From the NCBI RefSeq assembly GCF_963675965.1, contig NZ_OY780935.1:3522501-3586500 (forward strand): a DNA stretch of 64,000 bases, written 5' to 3'. A program made the translations under genes and the position numbers. The first letter of the stretch is position 1, and each line of letters begins with the position of its first letter. The notes below the pieces were generated by a model that was given only the letters and a program-made list of their open reading frames with translations, did no database searches and was not told the origin of the DNA. Shown piece after piece: positions 1-8,727 of this stretch. Source of the stretch: an uncultured Celeribacter sp. (GTDB lineage: Bacteria > Pseudomonadota > Alphaproteobacteria > Rhodobacterales > Rhodobacteraceae).

Positions 1-1
1 C

Positions 2-307
2 TCTGCTCGTGACAGCGGGCGCGGGGTGGTCAGCTTTCCGCGTGGGCTGAACGCGCTGGAACAGGAGGCGCAGCGCTCGGATGCGCCGATGGCGCTGGTG
101 TTTCGCGATTTCGACGGCAAGGGCCAGGACATCGCCGCGATGAAGCGGTTCCTCGATCAGGCGGCATTCCGTGCGGGGATCGACAGCAAGATCGTGCTGG
201 TCGGGCGCTCAAAACCCGACACGATTCAGGCGCTGGCCGAATGGGCGTTGGGGTCGCGGGCAGCGGCTGTGTCGATCGTGCCGCTATCCTATCTGTTGAC
301 CCATTGA
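2..307 (+). CDS. Divergent polysaccharide deacetylase (YibQ/DUF610-like), C-terminal part
   Basis: The reading frame is open at the window edge, so the gene starts upstream; about 101 C-terminal residues are present. The stretch VSFPRGLNALEQEAQRSD, followed by ALVFRDFDGKGQD and a terminal AEWALGSRAAAVSIVPLS, matches the end of the divergent polysaccharide deacetylases that close many rhodobacteral envelope operons. Such proteins have a carbohydrate-esterase 4 type fold and are thought to act in the periplasm; their substrate is not established. The catalytic part lies outside the window, so activity cannot be judged. A GTG at 26 would give a 93-residue protein, but the family match begins before it, so it is not the start. 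Confidence 0.72.
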   Translation, partial: SARDSGRGVVSFPRGLNALEQEAQRSDAPMALVFRDFDGKGQDIAAMKRFLDQAAFRAGIDSKIVLVGRSKPDTIQALAEWALGSRAAAVSIVPLSYLLTH

Positions 308-341
308 TCCTGTGAGCCATGATCTGGCTGGGCTCACGCGC

Positions 342-370
342 TTGACAGGGTGCGACATTTTGTCGTGAAC
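342..370 (+). promoter_or_regulatory. Putative promoter element with RegA/PrrA-like palindrome
   Basis: TTGACA at 342-347 resembles a -35 element. It is followed at once by GCGAC-ATTTT-GTCGT (352-366), a near-perfect inverted repeat of the GCGNC-N5-GNCGC type described for the redox response regulators RegA/PrrA/ActR. The -10 is poor (around 365-370), as expected for an activated promoter. The site lies about 40 bp before the chosen start of the DUF2189 gene. Assignment to RegA is inference from the pattern only. Confidence 0.35.
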
Positions 371-406
371 TCTCCGCACTGGCTCAAGCCAGCAGGGAGG
401 ACATCG

Positions 407-1186
407 ATGGATATGGAACACGCGCCAGGCATGAGTGCTGCGGCGCCCGTGCCGGAAGTGGCACGGCTTTGCTTTGACGACCTGCGCGCGGCCTTGCGCG
501 CAGGCATGCAGGATTTCCGGCGCGCACCGGCGTTTGGATTGTTTTTTTCGGCGATCTACGTGTTGATTGGCGTCGGCTTTCTCAGCTTTGGGGCGGGGAC
601 GGTCATGTGGACTTTCGCGCTGTCGCTGGCCTTTCCACTGTTCGCCCCTTTCGCTGCGGTGGGGCTTTACGAGGTGTCGCGGCGGCTGGAAGCCGGCCAG
701 CCGCTGATCTGGTCCGAAGTTCTAGGTGTGGTGCTGGCCGAAAAGGATCGGCAGATCCCCTGGATGGGGGCGATCATCGTCATCTATGTGCTGTTCTGGT
801 CCTTTCTGGCCCATATGATCTTTGCGCTGTTCATGGGGCTGAGCGTGATGACCAATATCTCAAGCTCCTATGATGTTTTTCTGACCACAAGCGGGCTGAG
901 CATGATCGCCGTGGAGCTGGTCGTCGGGGGTGTTCTGGCCTTCATCCTGTTTTCGCTGACGGTCACCAGCCTGCCGCATCTGCTGGACAAGGAGGTGGAT
1001 TTCGTCACCGCCATGCTGGTGTCCCTGCGCGTGGTGCGGGAAAATCCCGGCGTCATGCTGATCTGGGCGGGGTTGATCGCGACCCTGTCGGTTCTGGCGA
1101 TGATGCCTGTGTTCTTGGGGCTGTTTCTGGTCCTGCCGATCTTTGGCCATGCCACATGGCATCTCTATCGCCGGGCGTTGATTTAA
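407..1186 (+). CDS. DUF2189 domain integral membrane protein
   Basis: A 259-residue protein with roughly six hydrophobic segments. An N-terminal cytoplasmic stretch (about residues 1-45, with LCFDDLRAALRAGMQDFRRA before the first helix) is typical of DUF2189 proteins. The family is widespread in alphaproteobacteria and has no firm function; members often sit near respiratory oxidase or copper genes. I chose the ATG at 407 because AGGGAGG lies 7 bases upstream. An in-frame GTG at 350 would swallow the promoter-like palindrome and add an implausible leader. The gene stands alone: the YibQ-like gene ends 100 bp upstream and a shared terminator follows. Confidence 0.75.
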   Translation: MDMEHAPGMSAAAPVPEVARLCFDDLRAALRAGMQDFRRAPAFGLFFSAIYVLIGVGFLSFGAGTVMWTFALSLAFPLFAPFAAVGLYEVSRRLEAGQPLIWSEVLGVVLAEKDRQIPWMGAIIVIYVLFWSFLAHMIFALFMGLSVMTNISSSYDVFLTTSGLSMIAVELVVGGVLAFILFSLTVTSLPHLLDKEVDFVTAMLVSLRVVRENPGVMLIWAGLIATLSVLAMMPVFLGLFLVLPIFGHATWHLYRRALI

Positions 1187-1216
1187 GCGCGCCGCGTCCG
1201 TCACAGCCACACGCAG

Positions 1217-1242
1217 AAAAGGCGGCCCTGAGGCCGCCTTTT
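1217..1242. terminator. Bidirectional rho-independent terminator
   Basis: AAAA-GGCGGCC-CTGA-GGCCGCC-TTTT forms a 7-bp GC stem flanked by A and T runs, so it can stop transcription from both sides. It sits between the convergent DUF2189 and bactofilin genes. Confidence 0.85.
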
Positions 1243-1321
1243 AATCTTCCGCATGATCCAATGGCCGGGTCGACATCGCGCCTGACAGCGCGTTCCATGC
1301 CACCCGCCCGTCAGGGCTGCG

Positions 1322-1822
1322 TTATTCGCTTTTCGGTGCGGCCGGAGCGGTCGCAGGTTTCGCGCCCCCAAGCGGGTCGTCGGCACGCTGCACGGAGCCT
1401 TCGAAATGGGCGCCGGATTCGATGGCGATGGTTTTGTGGATGATGTCGCCTTCGACTTTCGCGGTCGAGGTCAGACGCACCTTCAGGCCACGCACGCGGC
1501 CCACGACACGACCATTGACGACAACATCGTCGGCCATCACTTCGCCTTTGATCATCGCGCTTTCGCCGACCGTCAGAAGATGGGCACGGATGTCGCCTTC
1601 GACGGTGCCTTCGATCTGGATGTCACCGGAGGTTTTGAGATTGCCCACGACCGTCAGGTCAGAGGACAGCACGGAAGCCGGGGGCTTCGCCTTGGGCGCG
1701 GATTTCGCGTAGTCAGGCGTTGTGCTTTTCGGCGCTGCGGTCTTTGTCGCCGTGGCGTCGGAATTTTTAACGTCCTCACCCTGTTTGGGGCCCGGTTCGT
1801 TGATTCTGCTTTTAGAAAACAT
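1322..1822 (-). CDS. Bactofilin (polymer-forming cytoskeletal protein)
   Basis: A 166-residue protein. The first 48 or so residues are disordered and rich in Lys, Ala, Pro and Thr. They precede a bactofilin beta-helix (about residues 50-150) with repeated short strands such as LTVVGNLKTSGDIQIEGTVE and AKVEGDIIHKTIAIESGAHF. Bactofilins polymerise without nucleotide at the inner membrane and locate envelope enzymes. The start overlaps the end of the upstream M23 gene by 11 bp, so the two are translationally coupled. Pairing a bactofilin with a LytM-type M23 protein is a recurrent arrangement in proteobacteria and suggests that the bactofilin scaffolds the peptidoglycan factor. The C-terminal tail after residue 150 is again low-complexity. 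Confidence 0.9.
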   Translation of the reverse strand: MFSKSRINEPGPKQGEDVKNSDATATKTAAPKSTTPDYAKSAPKAKPPASVLSSDLTVVGNLKTSGDIQIEGTVEGDIRAHLLTVGESAMIKGEVMADDVVVNGRVVGRVRGLKVRLTSTAKVEGDIIHKTIAIESGAHFEGSVQRADDPLGGAKPATAPAAPKSE

Positions 1823-3146
1823 CGTTGGCAGCCTTAATATAGGTCATCGGGTTCACGGCCTTACCACCCACTCGGATTTCGTAGTGGAGATGGGTGCCAG
1901 TGGAGCGGCCGGAATTCCCCATAGCACCGATTTGTTCGCCGCGCGAGACCCTTTGCCCAACTTTCACGAGAAGTTTGGACTGGTGCGCGTAGCGGGTTTC
2001 AATTCCGAATTCATGCTGGATCTTCACCAGACGGCCATACCCGGACGACCAGCCTGCGAAGGTCACGACCCCGTCGGCGGTGGCATAAATCGGCGTGCCG
2101 TAGGCGGCGGCGAAATCCGTGCCCTCATGCATGCGGCCCCAGCGCGGCCCGAAGCCCGAAGTGTAGCGGAAGCTGTTCTTGATCGGCAGCGAGAAGGGCG
2201 CCTTCTGGGCGGCGATACGATAGAGGTTCAATTGATCCATCCGGTCGATGATCGCATTGGCGCGCATCGAATCCGGGTCGACTAATCCGCCCTTGGTCGA
2301 AAAGGTGATCGGCGTCAGCGGGCCACCCTGACCGGAATACCCCCGGCGGACCGTGGCGATCAGATGGTCGGGGTCCATGCCTGCCGCTTTGAACATCTTG
2401 TCGAGCGGGGCCACAGAGACGGTGACGGCATCTTCAAGTTGCGAAAAGATCCTGTCGTTTTTCTCTTCCATCAGGCGCAGGTCAGTTTCGAGAACATCGG
2501 CCTGACGCAGGGCCTGATCGGCGGCCATGACCATTTCGTCGCGTTCCTGTGCGGTGCTGGCGAGCGCATCGGCCAGAACGTCCACGGTGGCTTCGACCTC
2601 TTGCGGGGTCATGCCGGTCACGCTGTCGCCGGTGCCGTTTAGCTTGGCCAGAAGCTCCTGCTCTCCGGCCAGAGCTTCGTCGCGGTCCTGCAGGGCGCGT
2701 CGCAGGTTGGCCTGCGCAACGTCGACGCCTTTTTCCAATTCGCGCACGCGCTCCTCGGAGGCGAGCAATTCGGACTGCATCGAAGAAATCTGTTTCAGCG
2801 CGGTGTTGAAGCGGGCCTGAGCGGCGGCGGCCTCTTCGGCGCGCATGTCGCGTTCATGGGCAAGCTCGGCGACGCGGGTCTCAAAAAGGGCCAGATCGCG
2901 TCCGGCCTGATCGCGCAACGTGCCCGATCCGATGCTGTCCATCAGCAGGATCGCAGATGCGATGATCATCCAGACTGCCATGATGGTCACCCCGGTGACC
3001 GCCACGACCTGTGTCGTTGGTGAAAGGCGAAGATAGCGCGTGTCGTTGTCGGACCGCAGAAACACCCGGCGCTCGGGGAACCTGCGCTCAAGCAGTTGGT
3101 TGAGCTGTCTCATCATTAGCTGGCCAAAACCGTCCTCATGTCCCAT
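1812..3146 (-). CDS. M23 (LytM) family peptidoglycan peptidase with coiled coil
   Basis: About 444 residues. One transmembrane segment near residues 37-60 (AVTGVTIMAVWMIIASAILL) is followed by a long coiled coil of about 150 residues rich in Glu, Arg and Ala, then a C-terminal LytM domain. The domain has HEGTDFAAAYGTPIYA, with the metal-binding His and Asp, and THLHYEIRV, with the HxH motif, so the zinc site looks intact. The enzyme is expected to be anchored in the inner membrane and cut peptide cross-links in the periplasm. The start is uncertain: the frame extends to 3218, but those residues do not look like protein; 3146 (MGHEDG) or 3116/3113 (MMRQLN) are better. It shares an operon with the bactofilin downstream. 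The 260 bp upstream of it hold no recognised gene. Confidence 0.85.
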   Translation of the reverse strand: MGHEDGFGQLMMRQLNQLLERRFPERRVFLRSDNDTRYLRLSPTTQVVAVTGVTIMAVWMIIASAILLMDSIGSGTLRDQAGRDLALFETRVAELAHERDMRAEEAAAAQARFNTALKQISSMQSELLASEERVRELEKGVDVAQANLRRALQDRDEALAGEQELLAKLNGTGDSVTGMTPQEVEATVDVLADALASTAQERDEMVMAADQALRQADVLETDLRLMEEKNDRIFSQLEDAVTVSVAPLDKMFKAAGMDPDHLIATVRRGYSGQGGPLTPITFSTKGGLVDPDSMRANAIIDRMDQLNLYRIAAQKAPFSLPIKNSFRYTSGFGPRWGRMHEGTDFAAAYGTPIYATADGVVTFAGWSSGYGRLVKIQHEFGIETRYAHQSKLLVKVGQRVSRGEQIGAMGNSGRSTGTHLHYEIRVGGKAVNPMTYIKAANDVF

Positions 3147-3410
3147 CCCTGTCCGCTCTGCGTCTTTGGCGCATCCCGTCACCTCAGGTCTCATCCTGAA
3201 CTGCGCAAGCGGCTGCACTTCTGTTAACGAAGGTTCCTTTTCGGGGCAACGCTTTTGCCCCCGGAAATGCCCCTGGCGTCAGGTTTCAGCGGGAAAGCCC
3301 TGTTTCTGGGCGGTTTCTTGCCGAAAATCTGCTTTGGTGCGGGCGGATTTTTCTCAGGTTGCGACAGCCCGCCGCAGGGATTTTCTGCACGTTGGCCACG
3401 GTGGTGGCAC

Positions 3411-3878
3411 TCACTTCGGCAGAACCACCAGAGTGTGATCGCTACCATCTAGGGCGCGGTCGATGATCGGGGCGAGAACGGCCCAGTCGCCCCCCGCAAG
3501 ACCGGCCCCGATCTTCGGATATCCGATCCGCGCGTCACGATAGCGCGCGGCGATGGTCTGAAAGCAGCGCTCCACAGCGGAATAGTCCACCAACGGTCCG
3601 GGGGACTTACGGTCAAATTTCCAGTCGAATTGGGTGTAGGCGTTGACGATGACGAGCCTGTGGTTGCCACATCGGACCTCTGCCTGCGAGAGGGTGCCCA
3701 GCTTGTCGCGGCTGCCATAGGCGGTGGCCTGATCTGCGGCCAGGGCAGCGGGAAAGTTCGCCGCAATCGACCTGGCGATCCCGGCGCCCATGGCGTGAAA
3801 ACAGTTGCAGCCATGGACGATCACGTCGAACCGCCCCGCCTGCGCAAGCGCGATCAGATCGCCTGTGATGGTATGCAT
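3411..3878 (-). CDS. Macro-domain protein (ADP-ribose binding or hydrolase)
   Basis: A 155-residue single-domain protein. The N-terminal HTITGDLIALAQ and IVHGCNCFHAMGAGIARSIA are the ADP-ribose-binding signature of macro domains. The later YPKIGAGLAGGDW is the second phosphate-binding loop, with the DW pair typical of Poa1p-like ADP-ribose-1-phosphate phosphatases. It may remove ADP-ribose from small molecules or proteins in the cytoplasm; the substrate cannot be told from sequence. AGGGGAA stands 2-8 bases before the ATG and supports this start. It lies 36 bp downstream of the DUF455 gene on the same strand and may be the last gene of the bcp-DUF455 unit. Confidence 0.85.
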   Translation of the reverse strand: MHTITGDLIALAQAGRFDVIVHGCNCFHAMGAGIARSIAANFPAALAADQATAYGSRDKLGTLSQAEVRCGNHRLVIVNAYTQFDWKFDRKSPGPLVDYSAVERCFQTIAARYRDARIGYPKIGAGLAGGDWAVLAPIIDRALDGSDHTLVVLPK

Positions 3879-3914
3879 GGGTTCCCCTGTAGATTCCGCT
3901 GTTTCCGCCGGTGA

Positions 3915-4742
3915 TTAGCTCCAGGCGGCAGGCAGCTCTTCAGAGAGCGGCCAGTAGAAATCCGGCGGCAAACCCGCCTCGGCGCGTTTTTCGTCGTTGA
4001 AAGGCGCTTTGGTGCCGCCCGGGAAATACCGGCGCACAAGGCTGTGAAATTCCTCTTTCGGATCGATGCTCGCGCGGCCGCAGAGAAAGTTGAACCATTT
4101 CGCGCCATAGGCCACATGTCCAACCTCTTCGGCATAGATCACATCAAGGGCAGCGACGGTGTCGGGGTCCTTGGCAGACTGGAAAATCCGGATCATACCG
4201 GGCGTGACATCCAGCCCGCGGGCCTCCAGCACCATGGGCACGACCGCGAGGCGTCCCATGATGTCCCTAGCGGTGTTTTCGGCGGCACGCCACATGCCGG
4301 CATGGGCAGGCAGGGCGCCATAGAAGGATCCCAGTGCTTCCAGCCGGTCACAGACGAGGTTGAAATGCTTGCTTTCCTCATCCGCCGATTTCACCCAGTC
4401 ATCATAAAACCCCAGCGGCATATCGATGTCGGTGAAGCGCGCGATGATGTCCCAGTGCAGATCCACGGCATTCAGTTCGATATGGGCGATGGCGTGCAAA
4501 ATCGCGATGCGGCCTTCGGGGCTGCCGGGTTTGCGTTTGGGCACGTCGCGCGGGTTCAAGAGCTCCGGCCTATCCGGGCGCGCTGGTTGCATCGGCGGAT
4601 GGGCGGTGCCGAGCGGGATCGGCGTTCCTGCCGCCCGGCTGTCACGCCACATCGCGGCATAGCGATGGGACAGGGCGGTCTTTTCGCGGCCATCGGCAAT
4701 GCGCAACACCGCCTCGGCCATTTGGGCCAGTGACAGGCTCAT
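3915..4742 (-). CDS. DUF455 ferritin-like protein (MiaE-like)
   Basis: A 275-residue helical protein of the DUF455 family, which has a ferritin-like di-iron fold related to the tRNA hydroxylase MiaE. Candidate metal ligands are visible in AIAHIELNAVDLHWD, KSADEESKHFNLV and IYAEEVGHVAYG, the spaced ExxH and EExxH patterns of such sites. A real tRNA-modifying role has not been shown for this subgroup. The start codon overlaps the end of the peroxiredoxin gene by 4 bp, so the two are probably co-translated. Co-expression of a di-iron protein with a peroxidase is reasonable chemically but remains inference. Confidence 0.82.
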   Translation of the reverse strand: MSLSLAQMAEAVLRIADGREKTALSHRYAAMWRDSRAAGTPIPLGTAHPPMQPARPDRPELLNPRDVPKRKPGSPEGRIAILHAIAHIELNAVDLHWDIIARFTDIDMPLGFYDDWVKSADEESKHFNLVCDRLEALGSFYGALPAHAGMWRAAENTARDIMGRLAVVPMVLEARGLDVTPGMIRIFQSAKDPDTVAALDVIYAEEVGHVAYGAKWFNFLCGRASIDPKEEFHSLVRRYFPGGTKAPFNDEKRAEAGLPPDFYWPLSEELPAAWS

Positions 4743-5197
4743 GCGCGGGCGACCTCAAGAACCTCTTGCGCGTGGCCAGTAACTTTAACCTTGGGCCAGA
4801 CCTGCGCAATGGTGCCGTCTTCCTCGATCAGGAAGGTGGCGCGTACGATGCCCCAGAAGGTCTTGCCATACATCTTTTTCTCGGCCCAGACGCCGTAGTC
4901 TTCGCAGACGGTGCCTTCGGCATCGGACAAAAGCGGAATGCCCAGGCTGTGTTTGGCGCAGAAATTTTCGTGTTTCTTGACGCTGTCCTTGGAGATGCCG
5001 AACACCGCCACGCCGGCGGCGTCGAACTCTTGCTTCAGCGCGGTGAAGTCGAGCGCCTCAGTGGTGCAGCCGGGGGTGTTGTCCTTGGGGTAGAAATACA
5101 GGACGATCTTCTGGCCGCGCAGATCCGACAGGGTGACGTCGCTGCCGCCGTCACGGGGCAGGGTGAAATCGGGGGCTTTTGCGCCTTGAGCGAGCAT
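4739..5197 (-). CDS. bcp: Thioredoxin-dependent peroxiredoxin, BCP/PrxQ type
   Basis: A 152-residue peroxiredoxin that reduces hydrogen peroxide and organic hydroperoxides in the cytoplasm with thioredoxin as donor. The catalytic motif YPKDNTPGCTTEA places the peroxidatic cysteine at residue 44. In this BCP class the resolving cysteine five residues later is absent (the position is Leu/Asp), so it is probably of the type lacking that cysteine. The ATG at 5197 is supported by AAGGAGAG just upstream; the frame extends to 5317 but the extension has no family resemblance. It is divergent from the AsmA-like gene and forms an operon with the DUF455 gene. Confidence 0.92.
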   Translation of the reverse strand: MLAQGAKAPDFTLPRDGGSDVTLSDLRGQKIVLYFYPKDNTPGCTTEALDFTALKQEFDAAGVAVFGISKDSVKKHENFCAKHSLGIPLLSDAEGTVCEDYGVWAEKKMYGKTFWGIVRATFLIEEDGTIAQVWPKVKVTGHAQEVLEVARA

Positions 5198-5302
5198 GGA
5201 TCTCTCCTTAAACGGGTCTGACACGTTGCGCAGGTCACAGTTGCGTGGAGCCTTTGCGATTGCGCCGGGTTTCGGTTTCGTTTTAGGCCCCTTTGCGACA
5301 AG

Positions 5303-8300
5303 ATGGAACCGATCCACGCATCAGAGCACCAGAAGATGACCGAACGTCCCGATCCGGACCCAGAGCAGACACCGAAGGAGCGGCCCGAAACGTTGCCCGA
5401 GGAGTCCCCTGTGGCGACCGCAGAACCGTCCCCGGCCAAGCCGCTGCGGGCCCGGCGTCCACGTGCGCATCGTATCGGCATCTGGTCGCTGGTGGTGATG
5501 GCGCTGATCTCGCTGTTGTTGGGGGTGGCCTTTCTGGCGTTCACGGGACGGCAGATCACCTTTCCCGATGCGCTGACAGACCGGATCGAGGCTACAATCA
5601 ATCATGACTTGAATGGGCCGAAAGTATCGATCGGGCAGATCGTGGCTGTGGTGGACCGCAACTTTGTACCCCGGGTCACGGCGCGCAATGTCGGGCTGAT
5701 CGATGGCTCTGGCGCCGAGATCGCGCGGCTGAACACCCTGCGCGCGGTGCTGTCGAAAGAGGCGCTGATGGCACGGCAGTTGCGGCCGGACACTCTGCGC
5801 CTGTCGGGGGCGCAGATCGTGGTGCGGCGGCGTGCCGATGGGACGATGGCACTGGATTTCGGCGGCGCGCGTGGTGCGGTGGGGTCCGCTGCAGAGGTGC
5901 TCGAAGCCGTTGACCGGGCCTTTTCAACCGATCCGTTGTCCGACATCCGGCAGGTCGAGGCGCGGGATGTGACGGTGTCCCTGGAAGACGCCCGCTCAGG
6001 CCGGGTCTGGCAGGCCACGGATGCCGGTGTCACCCTGCGCAATTCTGATGCCAGTTTGAATCTGGCGCTGAGTTTCGAACTGTTCAACGGCACCGAGGAT
6101 CTGTCGGACATTGAAATGTCCTTTTCCTTGGATAAGTCGTCTTTGGCCACGGTGATGGCGCTCGATATTACCCAGGCGCCGACGCAGGATTTCGCGCTGC
6201 AAAGTCCGGCCCTGTCCTTCCTGTCCGTGGTGCACGCGCCACTGTCGGCCTCGATGCGTGTTGAGATCGACGGCACGGGCAAGCTGTCGCGTTACACCGG
6301 TACGATGGAGATCGGCGCCGGCCAGATCGTGGCCGCAGAAGGCGCCCCGCCGCTGGAGTTTCAGGGGGGCAAAGGCTATTTCGATTACGACCCGCGCGAA
6401 GAACGTATCGAGTTCCCGCAGTTCAATCTGAGCACCGATGCGCTCAGCCTGCGCGGAGCGGGGCACATCCTCCTCAGTGATTTCGTCAACACCTGGCCGC
6501 AGACCTTTACCGGGCAATGGCAGTTTTCCGACATCCGGATCGCCTCCGAGGGGCTGTTTGATCAGCCGGTCGGCTTTGATCGCGGCATGGCGGATATCAA
6601 GATGACCCTGAACCCCTTTCGGCTCGACATCGGTGGGCTGGATCTGGCACAGGGCGACACATGGTTGCGGGGATCGGCGCGGGCGCAGGCCACAAGCGAC
6701 GGCTGGACCGTGGGGGCGGATCTTGCGGCTGACAGCCTGTCGGGGGCCGCGCTTCTGGCGCTCTGGCCCCCGGCGGCGGCGGCCAAGACCCGGACATGGA
6801 TCGCCCAGAATATGTATGAGGTCACCTATCACGATCTCAACGCCGCCATCCGCGTGCGTCCGGACCAGCCGAAGCCGAGTTTTGCGGTCGACTGGAGTTT
6901 CGATGATCTGAACATGCGGTTCATGAAGACACAGCCGCCTGTGACCGGGGGGCGCGGCTACGGCGCGATTTTCGGCAATGCCATGACCGTCACGCTGGAA
7001 GGTGGCATGATTGCGGCGCCCTCGGGCGGGGACATAGATGTGGCCGGGACGGTGCTGCGCATCCCAGATATCACGCAAAAGCCAGCCCGGATGGAGATCG
7101 GCCTGCGCACGGAGTCGCGCATTGAGGCGGCGATGGCGCTGATGGCAGCACCGCCGTTTTCGATCCTGGAAAACGCTCCCTATGGTCCGGATGTGGCCGA
7201 AGGCGATGCGCAATTGCGGGGCCGGATCGAATTGCCGCTGATCAAAAAGGTGATGCCGACGGATGTGAACTATCTCTTGCAGGGGCGCCTGCAAGGGGTG
7301 CGCTCGGAACAGTTGATGAGGGGGCAGGTTCTGGCCGCGGACGATCTGGCTGTAACCGTCGATCCGGCAGGGCTGACCATTGCCGGGGATGTGCGCATCG
7401 GACAGGCCAAGGCCGCTGGCCAGTGGCACAAGGCCTTCGGCCCCGAACACAAAGGCGTGTCTCAGGTCACGGGTACGGTGACATTGGATCAGGCCTTTCT
7501 CGACACGTTCAAAATCGGCCTGCCTGCGGGCATGGTGCAAGGGGCAACAACGGGCGAGATGACGGTTGATCTGCGCAGGGGGGAGGTGCCCCGCTTTGCC
7601 ATGAGTTCAAACCTGTCTGGTCTGCGTCTGACAGTGCCGGGTCTTGGCTGGGGCAAGCCGGCAGGCACGCAGGGTCGGCTGGAGGTCGCGGGCACGGCGG
7701 GGCCGGTGCCCCGGGTCAGCTCGCTCACGCTGTCCGGCGCGGGACTGGAGGCGCGCGGCGGGCAGGTGCTTTTGACCGACGCGAAAACGCTGGACCGGCT
7801 CAGCTTTGAACGTGTGACAATCGGCAACTGGCTGGATGTTCCGGTCACGGTGATCGGGCAGGGGGCAGGTCAGCCGGTGCGGATCGATATTTCCGGCGGT
7901 AGCCTTAATCTGGCGCGGGCCAGTTTCGGCGGCGGAGGCAGCTCTGGGGCGGCGGCGGCAATCCCGGTTCAGGTGGCTTTGGATCACCTCTATCTGTCCG
8001 AAGGGCTCGACCTGCGCAACGCCTCTGCAAAGCTTTCGGTCGGGCGCGGGGTGACGGGGTCGTTTGAGGGGCTTTTAAACGGGCGGGGGCCGCTTACGGG
8101 GACGATTGCACCCGGCGCGCATGGGGTGACCATTGCGGCCAGTTCGCAAAACGCGGGGGCGGTGGTCGCCGCCATGGGGGTCTTGCAAGAGGCCAGCGGC
8201 GGCACGCTGGGCCTGCGGTTGACCGCCTTGCCCGAGAAGGGCAGCTATGACGGCTCCGTGCTGATCGAAAACATCCGTGTGCAATCGGCGCCAACACTGG

Positions 8301-8698
8301 CCGAACTCCTCTCGGCGGTTTCGGTCGTGGGACTGATCGAACAGATGACAGGGGAGGGTGGCTTGCTCTTTTCCACCGTGAAAGCTGATTTCCATTTGCG
8401 CCCCGGTCGGTTGACCATTCGCGATGGGTCGGCCGAAGGTCCCTCGCTTGGCATTTCCGTGGAGGGGCTTTATGACACCGTCGCGAAGACAGTGGATTTG
8501 CAAGGCGTCGTGTCGCCGATCTATTTCCTGAATGCTCTGGGGCAAGTGGTTGCGCGCCAGGGGGAAGGTTTGTTCGGCTTCACCTATACGCTGAAAGGTG
8601 TGGCAAAATCCCCGGCAGTTGGGGTCAACCCGCTGTCGCTCTTGGCGCCCGGGGCCTTGCGGGATTTGTTCCGCAGCAAGCCTGCGGGCGATGATTAA
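5303..8698 (+). CDS. YhdP/AsmA-like envelope protein (DUF3971, AsmA_2)
   Basis: A 1131-residue protein with a Pro/Glu-rich cytoplasmic N-terminus of about 55 residues, one membrane anchor (IWSLVVMALISLLLGVAF) and a long periplasmic region of repeating beta-strands. It ends in the typical AsmA-like segment with FTYTLKGVAKSPAVGVNPLS. DUF3971/YhdP proteins belong to the bridge-like lipid-transfer group (AsmA, TamB, YhdP), which are thought to carry phospholipid between inner and outer membranes. Length fits the family. The start is uncertain: ATG 5303 has no good ribosome site, and ATG 5336 (MTERPDP) is an alternative. The gene is followed closely by queA, so they may be co-transcribed. Confidence 0.85.
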   Translation: MEPIHASEHQKMTERPDPDPEQTPKERPETLPEESPVATAEPSPAKPLRARRPRAHRIGIWSLVVMALISLLLGVAFLAFTGRQITFPDALTDRIEATINHDLNGPKVSIGQIVAVVDRNFVPRVTARNVGLIDGSGAEIARLNTLRAVLSKEALMARQLRPDTLRLSGAQIVVRRRADGTMALDFGGARGAVGSAAEVLEAVDRAFSTDPLSDIRQVEARDVTVSLEDARSGRVWQATDAGVTLRNSDASLNLALSFELFNGTEDLSDIEMSFSLDKSSLATVMALDITQAPTQDFALQSPALSFLSVVHAPLSASMRVEIDGTGKLSRYTGTMEIGAGQIVAAEGAPPLEFQGGKGYFDYDPREERIEFPQFNLSTDALSLRGAGHILLSDFVNTWPQTFTGQWQFSDIRIASEGLFDQPVGFDRGMADIKMTLNPFRLDIGGLDLAQGDTWLRGSARAQATSDGWTVGADLAADSLSGAALLALWPPAAAAKTRTWIAQNMYEVTYHDLNAAIRVRPDQPKPSFAVDWSFDDLNMRFMKTQPPVTGGRGYGAIFGNAMTVTLEGGMIAAPSGGDIDVAGTVLRIPDITQKPARMEIGLRTESRIEAAMALMAAPPFSILENAPYGPDVAEGDAQLRGRIELPLIKKVMPTDVNYLLQGRLQGVRSEQLMRGQVLAADDLAVTVDPAGLTIAGDVRIGQAKAAGQWHKAFGPEHKGVSQVTGTVTLDQAFLDTFKIGLPAGMVQGATTGEMTVDLRRGEVPRFAMSSNLSGLRLTVPGLGWGKPAGTQGRLEVAGTAGPVPRVSSLTLSGAGLEARGGQVLLTDAKTLDRLSFERVTIGNWLDVPVTVIGQGAGQPVRIDISGGSLNLARASFGGGGSSGAAAAIPVQVALDHLYLSEGLDLRNASAKLSVGRGVTGSFEGLLNGRGPLTGTIAPGAHGVTIAASSQNAGAVVAAMGVLQEASGGTLGLRLTALPEKGSYDGSVLIENIRVQSAPTLAELLSAVSVVGLIEQMTGEGGLLFSTVKADFHLRPGRLTIRDGSAEGPSLGISVEGLYDTVAKTVDLQGVVSPIYFLNALGQVVARQGEGLFGFTYTLKGVAKSPAVGVNPLSLLAPGALRDLFRSKPAGDD

Positions 8699-8727
8699 CC
8701 CGGCCCGTCCGGTTTGGTGAGGCAGCT

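Noticed and set aside
5996..7540. A 514-codon open frame on the minus strand
   Set aside because: It lies wholly antisense to the AsmA-like gene, is His/Arg/Gln-rich as expected for reverse frames in GC-rich DNA, and has no family pattern.
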